Shown: positions 52,795-64,000, counted from the first letter of the stretch. The stretch is DNA of 64,000 nucleotides from Hypomesus transpacificus (GCF_021917145.1 NC_061064.1:1676216-1740215), one strand, 5' to 3'. Numbers and translations: made by a program. The notes: a model not told the origin generated them from the sequence alone.

Positions 52795-54914
52795 ACTACG
52801 AAACACTCACAGTTTTCTGTTTGTGTCAAATACACTAATAGTAACAAGGTTTGATTGACATCAATACACAAGCACCATCATACCTCTCCCACCGCATTCC
52901 TCACTGATCTATTCTAGGTGAGGGCAGGACTGAATGGATGACAGCCTTGAAAAAGCACTTTGTACCTACTAGTTTTAACTCAAGGCTGTCTGCAGATTCA
53001 GCAAGGACATTTCTCTAATTCAACGCATGTCCAATAATATTACAGTTTTTGTTACAAAGCAGGAACTGGGAATATTTTTTATTTATTTTTACATAGTAGC
53101 ATAACATGTTTATAACCTGTTGCCTTTCTGATATCAAGTATCATGTCCTAGTAAATCAAGACTGAAACTCTATATACTAGCCAGACAGTGTTGTGCTCTG
53201 GACTTCTATATAATGCAAGTTTGAATTGCTCAGCAATAAGCACTGTACTGAAGTTATCGTCCAAATATGATTGTGGATGACGTTGTAGAATAGTTTATAT
53301 AAATATATATAAAATTATGTCATGCCAATTTACTACTACTGTTAAATGTTAATGCTATTCAAATGCATACAACTAAATATGTTAATAGACAACCATGGAC
53401 AACAGTTTGTAAAGGTGAGACTTTTAAAGACACAATGTGAAGCTGAGTAAAATATGATTTTGTGAATGCAATTCTTTCATGTTCCTGTTGAACACAGTCA
53501 ATGAAATATTCATTGTCTTGTTTAACTTGAAAGCCTAGAACTTTCATGAATGAGATTAAGGACAAATGGTTCTTTTCTGAACAAATGATGAAACAGGCAA
53601 TGAACCAGTGGGGAGTTCCAATAAAATCACTGAATCATACAACCCTCACGATTGTGTTGCAGCCTCGCAGTTTAACGTTCTTTTATTAAAACAAAATTAG
53701 CTCATCAGATTATGTACAGATACTTATACATAAATGAAGAAAGGAATGCTCATATGTCAAACAGATCATGTTTCATGTAGGTCCCAGCGGTACAGAACAG
53801 ACGTTCCTTACTAGGCCGAATATTTATCTTTGTGGACATTACTGAAAACAACACCTTAGAAATCCTCATTTGTGATGGTACCAGAGCAAGACCTTTAGGC
53901 TGAGATAATGATGGAATGGATGAACTGAATTCTTCTGACATTGGTATTTAGGTAAGTATTTGAATTTATATTTGTAGTAAAATGATGTGCATGCCCGCAG
54001 TGTCTGTTGACATGTTACTGTTCCTCTGGACTCTAGACAACACTACAGAAATGAAAACCACACTGCTGGTGGCAGTTAACTAAAAAAAATGTGTCCATCT
54101 ACAACAATACATTTACTTTCTCAGACCATAACAAGAAGTAGTGTGGGAACTTTGTATTTCCTTTTTATCGTTTCTGCTCTTTTCATAAATATTTCTGTGT
54201 GTTTCTCAACTTGGAGCGTCTTGTTGACAACAAACTTTTCTAAAGGGGAAACTTAACCTTCAACACAAATGAAACAAAACCACAACTGTGGAGCTCTTTG
54301 AAGGATTTTTTTTTTTATGGTTCTACCCAAATTCAAACCTGTCTTCGAGTTTCAAGCGAATACCAAACTGAATTTGAACTTAGCGTTATTCTATCACACT
54401 GTACCAACTCAGGTACCGATCATAATAATCATAGTTATTCTGTTTTTATTCATATGTTTGTTTCTTAAGTGTAGCTACAAGCTGGAGGGTCCTCTTCTTT
54501 GTGTGACGTGACTGTGGACTGTGGAGCAGCGGTAAAGAGACTACAGGGAGTAGAGGGAACGGGTGGGAGAGGAGAGAGGAAAACACAAGGCTTCCAAGAA
54601 GAGAAATGCCAAGGCTGAAACATAAAACCCTTTTTTCTATAATTCAAGGTTACAAACAGATCAGACCAGAGCGATAAATTTTAAAGTTTTTTCATCTATA
54701 GCTGTGACTACTAAACCTACTAGGTTTTTAGTTAATTGATTGTAGTACACCTTTTAATTTAAATTAACTTAAACCCGTTTTGGATACAATGAAGCTTCAT
54801 TCGTTAAGTAATAAATAAACATATAATACAACATTAGACCAAGCAAACATCAGAAAGCTGAAAAAAATTGTCTTTAACACAGAACTGTTCATATACAATC
54901 TATTCCATTCCACA

Positions 54915-55023
54915 AACAGTTTGACTGATCAGTGAGACTGTTCACTATAACTGTGCAGCCTAATTAAACAGTTTGACTGATCAGTGAGACTGTTCACTAT
55001 AACTGTGCAGCCTAATTAAACAG
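54915..55023. repeat. 52-bp perfect tandem duplication
   Basis: Two copies of a unit starting 'acagtttgactgatcagtga' at 54916 and 54968, apparently identical. Confidence 0.95.
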
Positions 55024-55426
55024 CATCAGAGTAGGCCTATCAGTATTTCACACGAAAGAAACATTTATAGCCTACTGATTTTATTTACTAAAACCTTCCA
55101 AACATCCGTCAATAATGATGTTGCAGCTATTGTACAATACTGTACTCAAGTTCTCCAACTGTTTAATATGATCCACATGGCTTGTTATTTTCAAGGTATG
55201 TGGTTCAGCTGCCAGGCTAACATCTGCCTGTAATCCTGCTTTATAGAAGAGTGAGTCATAGAGTCACTAGACGTACTGTAGCATGATTTGTCAACTGACT
55301 TGACTACATTTTATTGGCAAGTCAGAACATTTGTCAAACTTTGAGGTATTAATCCAAATCCAGAAACATTTCTTTGATTGATTTGCAGTGCGTTGTTGAT
55401 TCAGATACTTTCGGGCTTAAACAAAC

Positions 55427-56805
55427 ATCTAGAGCAGCGATTCCCACCCTGTGGGCCATGGCCCACTAGTCATCCGCTAAGGTAATACAGGGGGGTCGCC
55501 AAACAAATGAAAACTAAAGTATGAAAAATAAAAAAATATCAAAATATTGATATTTACTGTTGGTAAATGATTATTACAATTCTTACTCATTTTTATATGA
55601 CATTTTGCCTTAAATTCATCATGACCAAAACGCTAATAGTTACGCTTGGCACGTTGATGAAATACCAACTGACATGTCCACCTTAACTTGAATACACCCA
55701 TTTCAATCCACTATGCACCCATCACTTCCGCATATTGTATAACCTAGGTCTACAACTTCCAGTAGCGAGCAGTTACGTAAGTTCTCAAACAAAAAATTGC
55801 GTTTTGTAGAAGAGTTTGGGTGGTCTTCCTAAAATGACAATAAACGATGTACATAGCATTCTATGCTGCTGTCCTTCAACCAGGAGGGAAAAGGGGTTCA
55901 AATTGTATGTTTGGAGCTACATCGACTATTACGAAGGTAAGGTTTACTTACACAGGTCTACACAGTAAAAGTTGCTAGCTAGGATAGCTCTAGCTATCTA
56001 GGATTTAAGCAGTAATGTTAGCGAGGCTAGCTAGCGAACCATTTTTTGCTAAGTTGTTTAATTATCTGTCAGCTTGCTTGCTAGTCGTTAATGTTAACTC
56101 ACATAAATAATTGGTCTGTCATATGCCTATTTGTTCCCAATGGATGATGTAATGTAACATACCTTTCTCAGTGAAAAACATTCACAATGTGTGCTTACTG
56201 TGGCGCTGATAGACAGTTTGTCATATTTGATCACTCAATACATTCAGCCGTGAAAGCAAAGAGTTTGGCACGTGGTGTTGTGAACACGTGAGCGCAAATT
56301 AAGTGAACGGGTGTATTGGAGATCGCGAATACAAGCGGCCGAAATGAGCTTTCTCCGCAGGGTGTCCGGGCTCTCCCTTAGAGATAGGGTGAGAAGCTCG
56401 GTCATCCGGGAGGGGCTCAGAGTAGAACCGCTGCTCCTCCGTGTCGAGAGGAGCCAGCTAAGGTGGCTCGGGCATCTGATTAGGATGCCTCCTGGACGCC
56501 TCCCTGGTGAGGTGTTCCGGGCACGTCTCACTGGGAAGAGGCCCCGGGGAAGACCCAGGACACGCTGGAGGGACTATGTCTCTCGGCTGGCCTGGGAACG
56601 CCTCGGGGTCCCCCAGGAAAAGCTGGTGGAAGTGGCCGGGGGGAGGGAAGTCTGGGCCTCCCTGCTTAGGTCGCTGCCCCCGCGACCCGATCCCCGGACA
56701 AGCGGCAGATGACGGACGGACGGGTGTGTTGGACGGCCGCAAAAAATGTTTAAGCGATGCAAGTGGGCCGCAAAGTGGAAAAGGTGGGGAATGGCTGCTC
56801 TGGAG
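55427..56805. mobile_element. Non-autonomous hAT-like element, interrupted by a LINE 3' fragment
   Basis: The left end 'cagcgattcccaccct' (from 55435) and the right end, whose reverse complement is 'cagccattccccacctt' (to 56797), form imperfect terminal inverted repeats. Flanking 8-mers are 'atctagag' and 'ctctggag', matching at 6 of 8 positions, as expected for an old hAT 8-bp target duplication. No transposase frame was seen inside. A younger non-LTR retrotransposon end occupies about 56309-56735. Confidence 0.65.
56309..56735 (+). mobile_element. 3' end of a non-LTR (LINE) retrotransposon
   Basis: An open frame (56311-56712) matches the C-terminal end of fish LINE ORF2 proteins: RLSGLSLRD-type start (SFLRRVSGLSLRDRVRSSVI), LRWLGHLIRMPPGRLPGEVF, GKRPRGRPRTRWRDYVSRL and a proline-rich end PPRPDP. 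The tail 'gacggacggacgg' fits the short tandem 3' tail of such elements. It is G+C-rich compared with its surroundings and barely decayed, so the insertion is recent and 5'-truncated. The clade was not assigned with certainty. Confidence 0.85.
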
Positions 56806-58687
56806 AAATTACATTACATGTATTAGTGAGAAGTAGCCCATTGTGACATATATTAGTGAGCCGTCCATTTAATGCTGTCCTCTGCCTGACCCATATTGCA
56901 GGAGAACCATAGCAGGTCACACGGGTCAGTCCGAGTGGAGGATCTCTGCTTGTACGATGATGAGGAGGTGCATTGTGCAGGCAGTGCTCCGTGGGTTCAC
57001 CTGAAAACAAGGCTCACCCTGAGTTCTGCCATTCACAGATTAAATATTAACCGTACTGGTATCCACACACCAACATCTCCACTAAGACAGCTGATATTGC
57101 ATTTAAGTTTGGGTTTCAGATGCCAAGCCACATCAAACAGGAGGGGCATGTAAGAACTATGTACCATTTTTGCAAACACACTTATGCCAACCATTGTTTA
57201 AAAAAGTAAAATAAATATGGGAAATTTAGTCAGATGGAACATTCACTGAATTAACAACCGTTTTCCAGGGGATTCTTAAAGACCAAACTGTACAAAAGGT
57301 GCATGTGCAGCAATTAGCCTGTTTGTAAAAGAAAGCCTTTCAAACTAAATTGGAATCACCTCAGTGTTACATACAGTGCAATCCCCACATGACTTTGGGT
57401 GATGTGTGTGACCCAACACACACGCACACACGCACACACGCACACACGCACACTGCCTAATATTGAATTGTGTATTTTGTTGTTGTTTGTGTTCTTGTGG
57501 TGGCTAGAACAAGAACGAGGCTACTCAAGTTTGAAGAGAAAAATCTGTACAAACAAAACAATGAAAGCTAAGTCTTCCCCTTTGGCTGCAGGTGTTAAAT
57601 GTTTCAGTCACGTTCTTATCTGAGGCATTTCTGTGTCCTGTCTGTTTGGCAGTCACTCTTGGCCTTCAGAAGAGCAGCTCCCACTAGATCAAAACCCAGT
57701 CATCCAGCACACAGCACTGGGTGAAAGACTGTTGCCCATTAAGACTCATTCCCAAGTGAATCAAGTAACAGTATAAAAAAAAACTGTCATGGATTGTCTT
57801 TTTTCTCACATTTATAATCTTTAGAAACCATCTGTACTTTTGGTATAAATAATTCTTGGACAAGATTCTTTGAAAATAACATGTTTTTTTTATCATCCTC
57901 CAGTGTTGCCACCCTTTTTATTAAGGTTTTCCTGGGCTAGCCCAGCCCAGCTCACCACATGGCATGTTACTAGGTTGGAATCAAACAGGCCTATTGCATG
58001 TTATAACCTTCATAAATTATAAGGTCAAAAGTTATTATAAGATTTATGTTTTTCATAAGTTTTTTCATAATGCACCAAATCCCCCTAATCATAGAACAAA
58101 CTGAAACTCCAGAAGTATGTATGCATGAAATAGCCTAATGAATTTAACTGAGTTGTCAAATAATATTTAAAAGGAAAGGATAAGGGTTTTTTTTCTGTTC
58201 TGTGAAAGCTGACGTAGTGATTCATCCCACGCTTTAACCTTTGATTATCTCTTTGGATGGTAGACTATGTAGCCTAGACTGAACAATGATTTGCTTGGAA
58301 AAATATAACTTGTTTTGTTTAGCAGTCTAATAATGTCTGCTTAGCCAGGCTTGAAAGCCTGTAGTAAATAATGGGCATGTCATATTTGGAAAATGTTTGT
58401 ATGTATAATTAATCCGTTGAATTGCATTCTGTTGTGTGGTTACTTGGCTACTTGTTTAAAAGAGTTTGAATCTACAACATCTGCTGATGCTACAAACAGC
58501 TACAGGTGCATGGCGGTCCGGTAGTCGCCATGGCAATATATACACAAATATATATAATATATATATATGTATATATATATATACATATATTGTCATTTGA
58601 TCACGAAAGCAACAGTGCTTTCATTTGTAAGCACTGGAGGAAGTTGACCAAAGATTGGATTGTCTGTCATTTTCATATGATCTCGTC

Positions 58688-59761
58688 CTGTGAGGTAGTG
58701 ATGGGAAGTTCGGTTCTTTTTACTGATTCGGTTCTTTGAATCTCGTTCAGTAAAATGAACGAATCTTTTTTCGAGTCATTTGTTCATTTCAGGGGGGGGG
58801 GGGGGGGGGGGGGGTTGGGGGCTATACGTCCACTGCAAAGGACGTATAGCCCCTATACGTCCACTGTAGGTTAGTGCATGACATGTGCACCAGCAAATAC
58901 TATTTCAAAATAAATTCCTGCATTAAAATAATGTATCATGAGTTTGTATGATTTGGTCATGTATTATCACACTAGCATTTAATTATCACGTCAAACAATT
59001 ACACTGCACTAAACTGTAAGTGTAAATGTAAAGTGAAAATAACAAAACCAGTCAGTATGATGACTTGAGCGAATATCATTCATTCACGTCTTACTAAAAC
59101 AGCGGCCACGCGAAAGGGAATAAGGAAACTGTTTCCTCTACTAAAAAATACAATGCGGGTCACGTGAAAAAAGGATCCAAAGACTCGTAGAAAGACCGAG
59201 TCGGGGAAGGAACTAATCATTCGTTTCCTCTAGCTACAGAGCCTATGCAGGTCACGTGAAAAATGATCCAAAGACTCGTAGAAAGACCGAGTCGGGAAAG
59301 GAACGAATCGTTCGTTTCCTCTTGCTACAGCCTATACAGGTCACGTGAAAAATGATCCAAAGACTCGTAGAAAGACCGAGTCGGGAAAGGAACGAATCGT
59401 TCGTTTCCTCTAGCTACAGAGCCTATGCAGGTCACGTGAAAAATGATCCAAAGACTCGTAGAAAGACCGAGTCGGGAAAGGAACGAATCGTTCGTTTCCT
59501 TTTGCTACAGCCTATACAGGTCACGTGAAAAATGATCCAAAGACTCGTAGAAAGACCGAGTCGGGAAAGGAACGAATCGTTCGTTTCCTCTAGCTACAGA
59601 GCCTATGCAGGTCACGTGAAAAATGATCCAAAGACTCGTAGAAAGACCGAGTCGGGAAATGAACGAATCACTCGTTGAGAGGACTCGTTACTCCCGAGTC
59701 CTTATAAGGATTCGTTCAAAATGAACGAATCGTTCACGAACGACACATCACTACTGTGAGG
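58688..59761. mobile_element. Complete non-autonomous hAT element (1,058 bp) with perfect 8-bp target duplications
   Basis: The 8-mer 'ctgtgagg' occurs at 58688-58695 and 59754-59761, exactly flanking an element that begins 'tagtgatgggaagttcgg' and ends 'cacgaacgacacatcacta'. The ends are inverted repeats (tagtgatg / catcacta). Inside are a poly-G run (58792-58814) and a tandem array (59098-59669). There is no open reading frame of useful length. The 8-bp duplication is diagnostic of hAT-type transposition. Confidence 0.88.
59098..59669. repeat. Internal tandem array of the hAT element: six units of about 90 bp
   Basis: The phrase 'aaagactcgtagaaagaccg' recurs near 59178, 59270, 59359, 59450, 59539 and 59630. 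Two unit types alternate (ctctagctacagagcctatg and gctacagcctatacagg), giving an approximately 180-bp higher-order period. Confidence 0.93.
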
Positions 59762-60849
59762 GCTGTTGGCCATTGGTTTGCCTGTAAATGACAAATGATG
59801 TGGCAAAAAAAGTGGGAAAAAAACCTTTTGTGAGGCTTGGTCTAAATATTATCTGAATCAACTTTGGGGAACACTGGACAAACTTTGAGAAAAAATAATG
59901 TTGTTACACTTTTTCATAAAATCCATAAGCCGCAAAAAAATGAAGGAAATTGACGTTGGACTTGGCTTGTTCCCAGTTCCCCCACCAATGTGGTACGCAG
60001 AGCAAAGTCGCACACATGAAACTTGGTGAAAAAAATCAGGAGTCTATCCCCAAATAGTGTGCAAATTTGCAGGGCATCGATATTTTGCCCTTATTCCCTA
60101 ACTAAGAGCAGTGATCTGATTACCTAAACTACACCATTAAATGGACATCATTCGCTTGTCATGATGCTTTTTCAAATCAGATGGCATCAAGCAGACAGAA
60201 AACAGTTATTCACGTTCAATAAATAAGGTTGTAGTAATAAGGCCAACACAATACAAATCCTCACTCATTTCACAAGTTTTTTTTACTATGCATGACAGGC
60301 AGCTAACCGTGCGCGCAGGGAGAGGGCAAACAGGCATGTCAGGGCATGTCTGATCCGAGCACCGCTAGATATTCGATAAGTCCGTAGCCTACGTGGTCGA
60401 AAACAACAACACCAAAACGAAACAAACAGGTGGCCTCATACTTCATTCAGTTTCATTGATGAATCAAGGTAGGTTGTAACAAAGACAGTTTCATTGTAAT
60501 GTTTTGTTGTAGATAAAGTTGCAATGCAAGATTGAGTTTATCGGTGAGGCAGCATCAACATCTGCATGCTTGCGGTGCCAACGAGAGAGCTCACAGCGTT
60601 AACCCTTAATGCTCTTTACTACTTACATAATTTGAGTCTATATAACTTTCTTCTTTTTTTACCTTGTAGTAGCCTATAAGGCATGTAGAGAATAATTTAA
60701 TGATGACATGATCAAATAGGTTGTTGAAGATGGTTGGGACTTCTCCACAGTGCTTGCAGTATGTTAAGAATTAATATTTAGCACCGTGAACATTATTTTA
60801 CCTTTCATTTGCTTGCTGGTCTACTTGGAAGGTGTCATCATTTGCATCC

Positions 60850-62037
60850 ATGGACTGCACAGAAAACCAATACAGCCTCAATGAAGAGTGCCATCCTTGT
60901 CTTCAGTGTGAACCAGGCCTGGAGCTGTCCGAGGTGGGGTGTTTTCCTTATCTGTGTTATTATTTTCATATTGATCAAACTGAAAAATGGCCCCCTTTAG
61001 CTGTTCTGTTATACTACTTGACTAAACTGATGAGGAATGTTTCGTATGGAAGTAAGTAAGAGAATGATACCTAGCTTGTACATTAGAAGACAATAAATAA
61101 TCAATTGGCTTCCCAAACATTTAGGATAGATGGTGATGCCACTGGCAAAATGAACATTTCACAGCAGTTTGCCCCAAAGACCTTGATCTGAGTTTGGTTC
61201 TATGCTCCTGCACTGGGGAAGCCTGTTTTAGTTACTGTCTGGATTTGACTGTACCATTTTTTTTCAGGGAGCATTTTTCCAAGTTCACACAAGTCAACTT
61301 GGCAGGCATGCTTACAATCTTTCCATTTGCTGCGAGAGATTTTTTGCCAAAAGAGTTTACGGTTACCCATGACCTGAAATAATCCCGCTCAATGAAATAG
61401 GACACGCTAGCAGTTTAGACTCACGTCTGTCTGTGGAATAGCTGTCAGTTTATATGTTTATATAACAGGAAAGTGGTTGGTAAAATGTTTTAATAAACAC
61501 AGTTCAGAGATGCTGAAACTGTACTCTGTCTTGCTCTCTAATATGGACAGTACTGTATATCTTGGTTTTTTGGCCAGGACTGTGGTTACGGAAATGGCCA
61601 ATCAGCTCATTGCACCCCTTGCAGTTTGAAGACCTATAAAGAGGATTGGGGCCATCACAACTGCAGATTTTGCCAGTCATGTAAACGCTTGAACAGACAG
61701 GAAAAGTCATCTTGCACGTCACGGAGGAACGCAGTCTGTGGGAAGTGCTTGCCTGGGTTCGTACAGCGTTTCATGCCGTTGTGCTTCTTGAAAATAATCT
61801 GTATTGTTTTCGTTAGTAACTTGACACCAGCCCTTTTTAACGATGAAAGCGTTCCCTCCTAAACATAGGTGGCGCTTGTTTAATGAGCTTGTTCACCTGT
61901 TAAACAGTCTGGGGTATTCTGGGGTATTCTTTTATTTGATCCAAACAGATTTTACAGTAAAATCCGTATTGATGGGCTGCAGGATCTGGAGTGCATGCCA
62001 TGTGTGTCCTCCTCATCTTCTGGGCAGCAGTGCAGGA
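60850..62037 (+). other. eda2r: EDA2R cysteine-rich ectodomain exons
   Basis: Three exons encode cysteine-rich repeats: CHPCLQCEPGLELSE, then DCGYGNGQSAHCTPCSL, WGHHNCRFCQSC, NAVCGKCLPGFYSKIRIDGL and LECMPC. The cysteine spacing and the landmarks DCGYG, WGHH, NAVCG and LQ-EC-PC match XEDAR and no other TNF receptor I know. This is the ligand-binding part. Confidence 0.92.
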
Positions 62038-63668
62038 GTAAGGAGCAGAAAAACCCTCTTCTCATATAACTGTTGCATATAACACATTCACAAATAACAT
62101 GTGCGCTGCACATGGATAGTATTATTTGATCTGGTTACGGCCAACGAATAGTTAAAAAAACAAATATTTCAGGTACTTTGGTACTGTGTACATAGTACAA
62201 ACCCAAGTCTGTTCGTGTGTTTTGCAGGAAGCCGAGGAGTTGATGTGGAAAAAGAGTCCGTTTCAGGCATCCTTCCCCAGGATAATGCTCCTGCTGACAC
62301 TGTTTCTGTGGTCCTGGTTACCATGGCAATCACTCTCTCGGTTGTGCTATTGATATACTTCAGGCAGACCATACTGCGGAAGTTCTATAAAGGTACCCAC
62401 CAGTTTTATAGCTGCATGTCAGTTTATAAAACAGTCTTGCATTAAGGTTGTAAATTAATTTTTGAAAGTGCAAATGAATTCATTCTAATACTGTGAGTTC
62501 TGTCAGTGTGTGTGTGTGTTTGGATTATTATTTTTTTTATCTGGAAAGGTACAAGTAATCCTCCTCAATCTGTGCTTCTGACTCAATGAATTATCTCTCG
62601 CTGAAAGGATGCCTGGCTTTTAAAAGTAAAAGTCAGATTGACATGGAGAGTGCCGCCTGCAGAGTGAACAGGGTCACCCTGAACCCAAACCAAGAAGAGC
62701 AGATTCCAGGTAATTAGCACAGTGCACCACAGCTAAGTGTCTACATAATAAGCAATTAAAATGTCTATGTGTACATTTAAATAGCTTACTGCCAGAGCAT
62801 TTGACTGCAGACTCCACAGGTTTTAAATCTGTACGTCTCTTAGGATAAAAGTGCCTGCTAAAATAATGTATGTCGGTTGCACGTGTAAATATGTTCCAAA
62901 AAATAGGGGTCTGCAGCCTCAGAACAAAAACATCATCTGTAGACATCCTCAGGTCCTTGTGGTGTTTTCACGGCAGCTGATTATGGGACCCAGGGAGATG
63001 AGTTAGACCTGCCGGAGTCTGTTACTATCACACCCCAGCATCCTCCTCAGGGCTGCAGTCAGACACCAGACGTCCAGCCTCTGGCTCCAGATGTAACTGA
63101 TGGTTACTGCTCCTCTGGGTTTGAGTCTCTGACATCGTCCGAGCAACCCTTTAACAGCCAGGAGCTCACCATGGCGACCCTAGCTCTGCTGACCCGGCAA
63201 CCCTCCGACATCCAGGAGGTCACCGTGGCGACCCCGGCTCCTTTGGAGGGGTGTGCTCGACGGTCCCCTTGCCCGCCGTCTCAGACAGCCCAGGGCCACT
63301 GCGCTTCCCAGCTTCAGGACAACTACCAGCATGTTCCGGTGGAATGCACTGAGATGGATATCCACAGGGTGGTTTCTTCATCCCTGGACCTCCTCCACTG
63401 CCAGACGGAGCAGCGCTGCAGCTCCGGGAGACTGGGGGCCAGGGCCGTGTCTGGGGGTTTGGACGACCCTAACAACAGCAACACTGTCAGGGAACAATCG
63501 TGGAGTCCTTCAGCTCGCGTGAAGGAGCCACTTGACAGCTGTTTCAGGATCCCACAGCACAGAGGCTGTTGCAACAGTCCTGGATACAGTAATCGGGTAA
63601 TTACAGTTAGGATGGCAGGCCTGTGTCGTCTGTTCCTCTCGCAGAGAGAGCTATTTACTGCTCCTTAG
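60850..63668 (+). CDS. eda2r: EDA2R (XEDAR, TNFRSF27), ectodysplasin-A2 receptor, 6 coding exons
   Basis: Type III membrane receptor of the TNF-receptor superfamily; it binds ectodysplasin A2 and signals to NF-kB/JNK through TRAFs. Coding exons: 60850-60933, 61578-61756, 61949-62037, 62228-62392, 62608-62709, 62953-63668. They total 1335 nt, 444 residues (human 297). The start MDCTENQYSLNEECHPC equals the mammalian N-terminus (MDCQENEY). There is no signal peptide, as in human. The last exon runs open to a TAG at 63666-63668. A GGGTAATT donor-like site near 63596 leaves open a further splice that would change the last about 25 residues. Exon 3's donor (CCTGG|GTTCGT) is weak but is the one that keeps frame. 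It is adjacent to AR, as in mammals. Confidence 0.92.
62228..62392 (+). other. eda2r: EDA2R transmembrane exon
   Basis: A stalk (SRGVDVEKESVSGILPQDN) precedes one hydrophobic segment of about 20 residues, VSVVLVTMAITLSVVLLIYF. It is followed by basic residues (FRQTILRKFYK), as expected for a stop-transfer sequence with the cytosol on the C-terminal side. Confidence 0.92.
62608..63668 (+). other. eda2r: EDA2R cytoplasmic tail exons
   Basis: The tail is about 273 residues, far longer than in human. There is no death domain, in line with the family. The block PVECTEMDIHRVVSSS aligns with human PIECTELDL and fits the TRAF6-binding pattern P-x-E-x-x-acidic. A 54-bp tandem duplication (63141-63248) adds 18 residues. 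The last about 25 residues are not recognisable. Confidence 0.85.
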
Positions 63669-63715
63669 AGGACAGAGCACGCTCGTTATATTTTATCATG
63701 ACATTTTATTTTTTC

Positions 63716-63721
63716 ATTAAA
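63716..63721 (+). terminator. Candidate EDA2R polyadenylation signal (ATTAAA)
   Basis: ATTAAA, the common variant of AATAAA, lies about 50 bases after the stop codon. The remaining 280 bases of the window show no feature. Confidence 0.35.
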
Positions 63722-64000
63722 ATAATAATTCAACAGGTTTTTTATGGTACTGTAAAGTGTGACCTTATGTCAGAATTCCCCCAAATGATTCATCTTATAT
63801 TTATTTGTTTATATGTTTATCTATGAAGGAATTCATCTTTTATGATGTGCTGGTAGAAAATCCTTATGTTATAGCATCGCAAGAACAACAAAACTCTGCA
63901 TGATTTCTAACACATTGCCTTTTCCTTGACATGACTTAACCCAGTATTAGCCTCAAGTGCAAAGTTGACATTCTTTTTGGGGGAGACTGTCATCGTCTCC

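Larger units (their letters stand above)
50539..60849. other. AR-EDA2R intergenic region, rich in transposon remains
   Basis: The two genes point away from each other here. No gene exon is recognised. Named pieces are a Tc1-like relic, a 52-bp tandem duplication, an hAT-like element with a LINE fragment, and a compact hAT non-autonomous element (all listed separately). The stretches 52.8-54.9 kb, 56.8-58.7 kb and 59.8-60.8 kb show nothing beyond simple AT- or CA-repeats near 57415-57455 and 58540-58590. Confidence 0.6.

Noticed and set aside
60832..60849. Upstream in-frame GTG as an EDA2R start (adds six residues)
   Set aside because: Vertebrate translation starts at ATG, and MDC at 60850 matches the mammalian N-terminus exactly.

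Overview
This is nuclear DNA from a vertebrate, almost certainly a teleost fish. It is AT-rich, its genes are split by GT-AG introns, and it carries fish-type transposons (Tc1, hAT, a LINE 3' end, SINE-like repeats) and long microsatellites. No database search was run. Genes were recognised by reading exon translations against known vertebrate families and by checking that splice phases join in frame. The repeat style suggests a smelt-like or other basal euteleost, but the species is not determined.

Layout: STARD8 (minus strand, 5' exons only, the gene runs off the left edge, 1-3110); YIPF6 (minus, complete, 13280-15714); OPHN1 (plus, complete, 16488-30494); androgen receptor AR (minus, complete, 37404-50538); EDA2R/XEDAR (plus, complete or nearly so, 60850-63668). 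Gene order and all orientations match human Xq12-q13 (EDA2R-AR-OPHN1-YIPF6-STARD8). This supports the identifications independently of sequence similarity. The block is compressed here to 64 kb.

1-12 kb holds four STARD8 exons and a long stretch without recognisable exons, with two long poly-G tracts. 12.3-16.5 kb is YIPF6 and the short shared upstream region with OPHN1. 16.5-30.9 kb is OPHN1 (22 coding exons, BAR-PH-RhoGAP-proline-rich tail). 30.9-37.4 kb is AT-rich and probably mostly AR 3' UTR. 37.4-50.5 kb is AR (eight coding exons) with a minisatellite in intron 1. 50.5-60.8 kb is intergenic and full of transposon remains: a Tc1 relic, an hAT-like element carrying a LINE 3' fragment, and a 1.06-kb non-autonomous hAT element with perfect 8-bp target duplications and an internal tandem array. 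60.8-63.7 kb is EDA2R.

The genes are neighbours by ancient synteny and do not form a pathway: Rho-GAP regulators (STARD8, OPHN1), a Golgi/ER membrane protein (YIPF6), a steroid receptor (AR) and a TNF-family receptor (EDA2R). I found no convincing undescribed biological system. The most interesting signals are repeats sitting at or inside gene structures.
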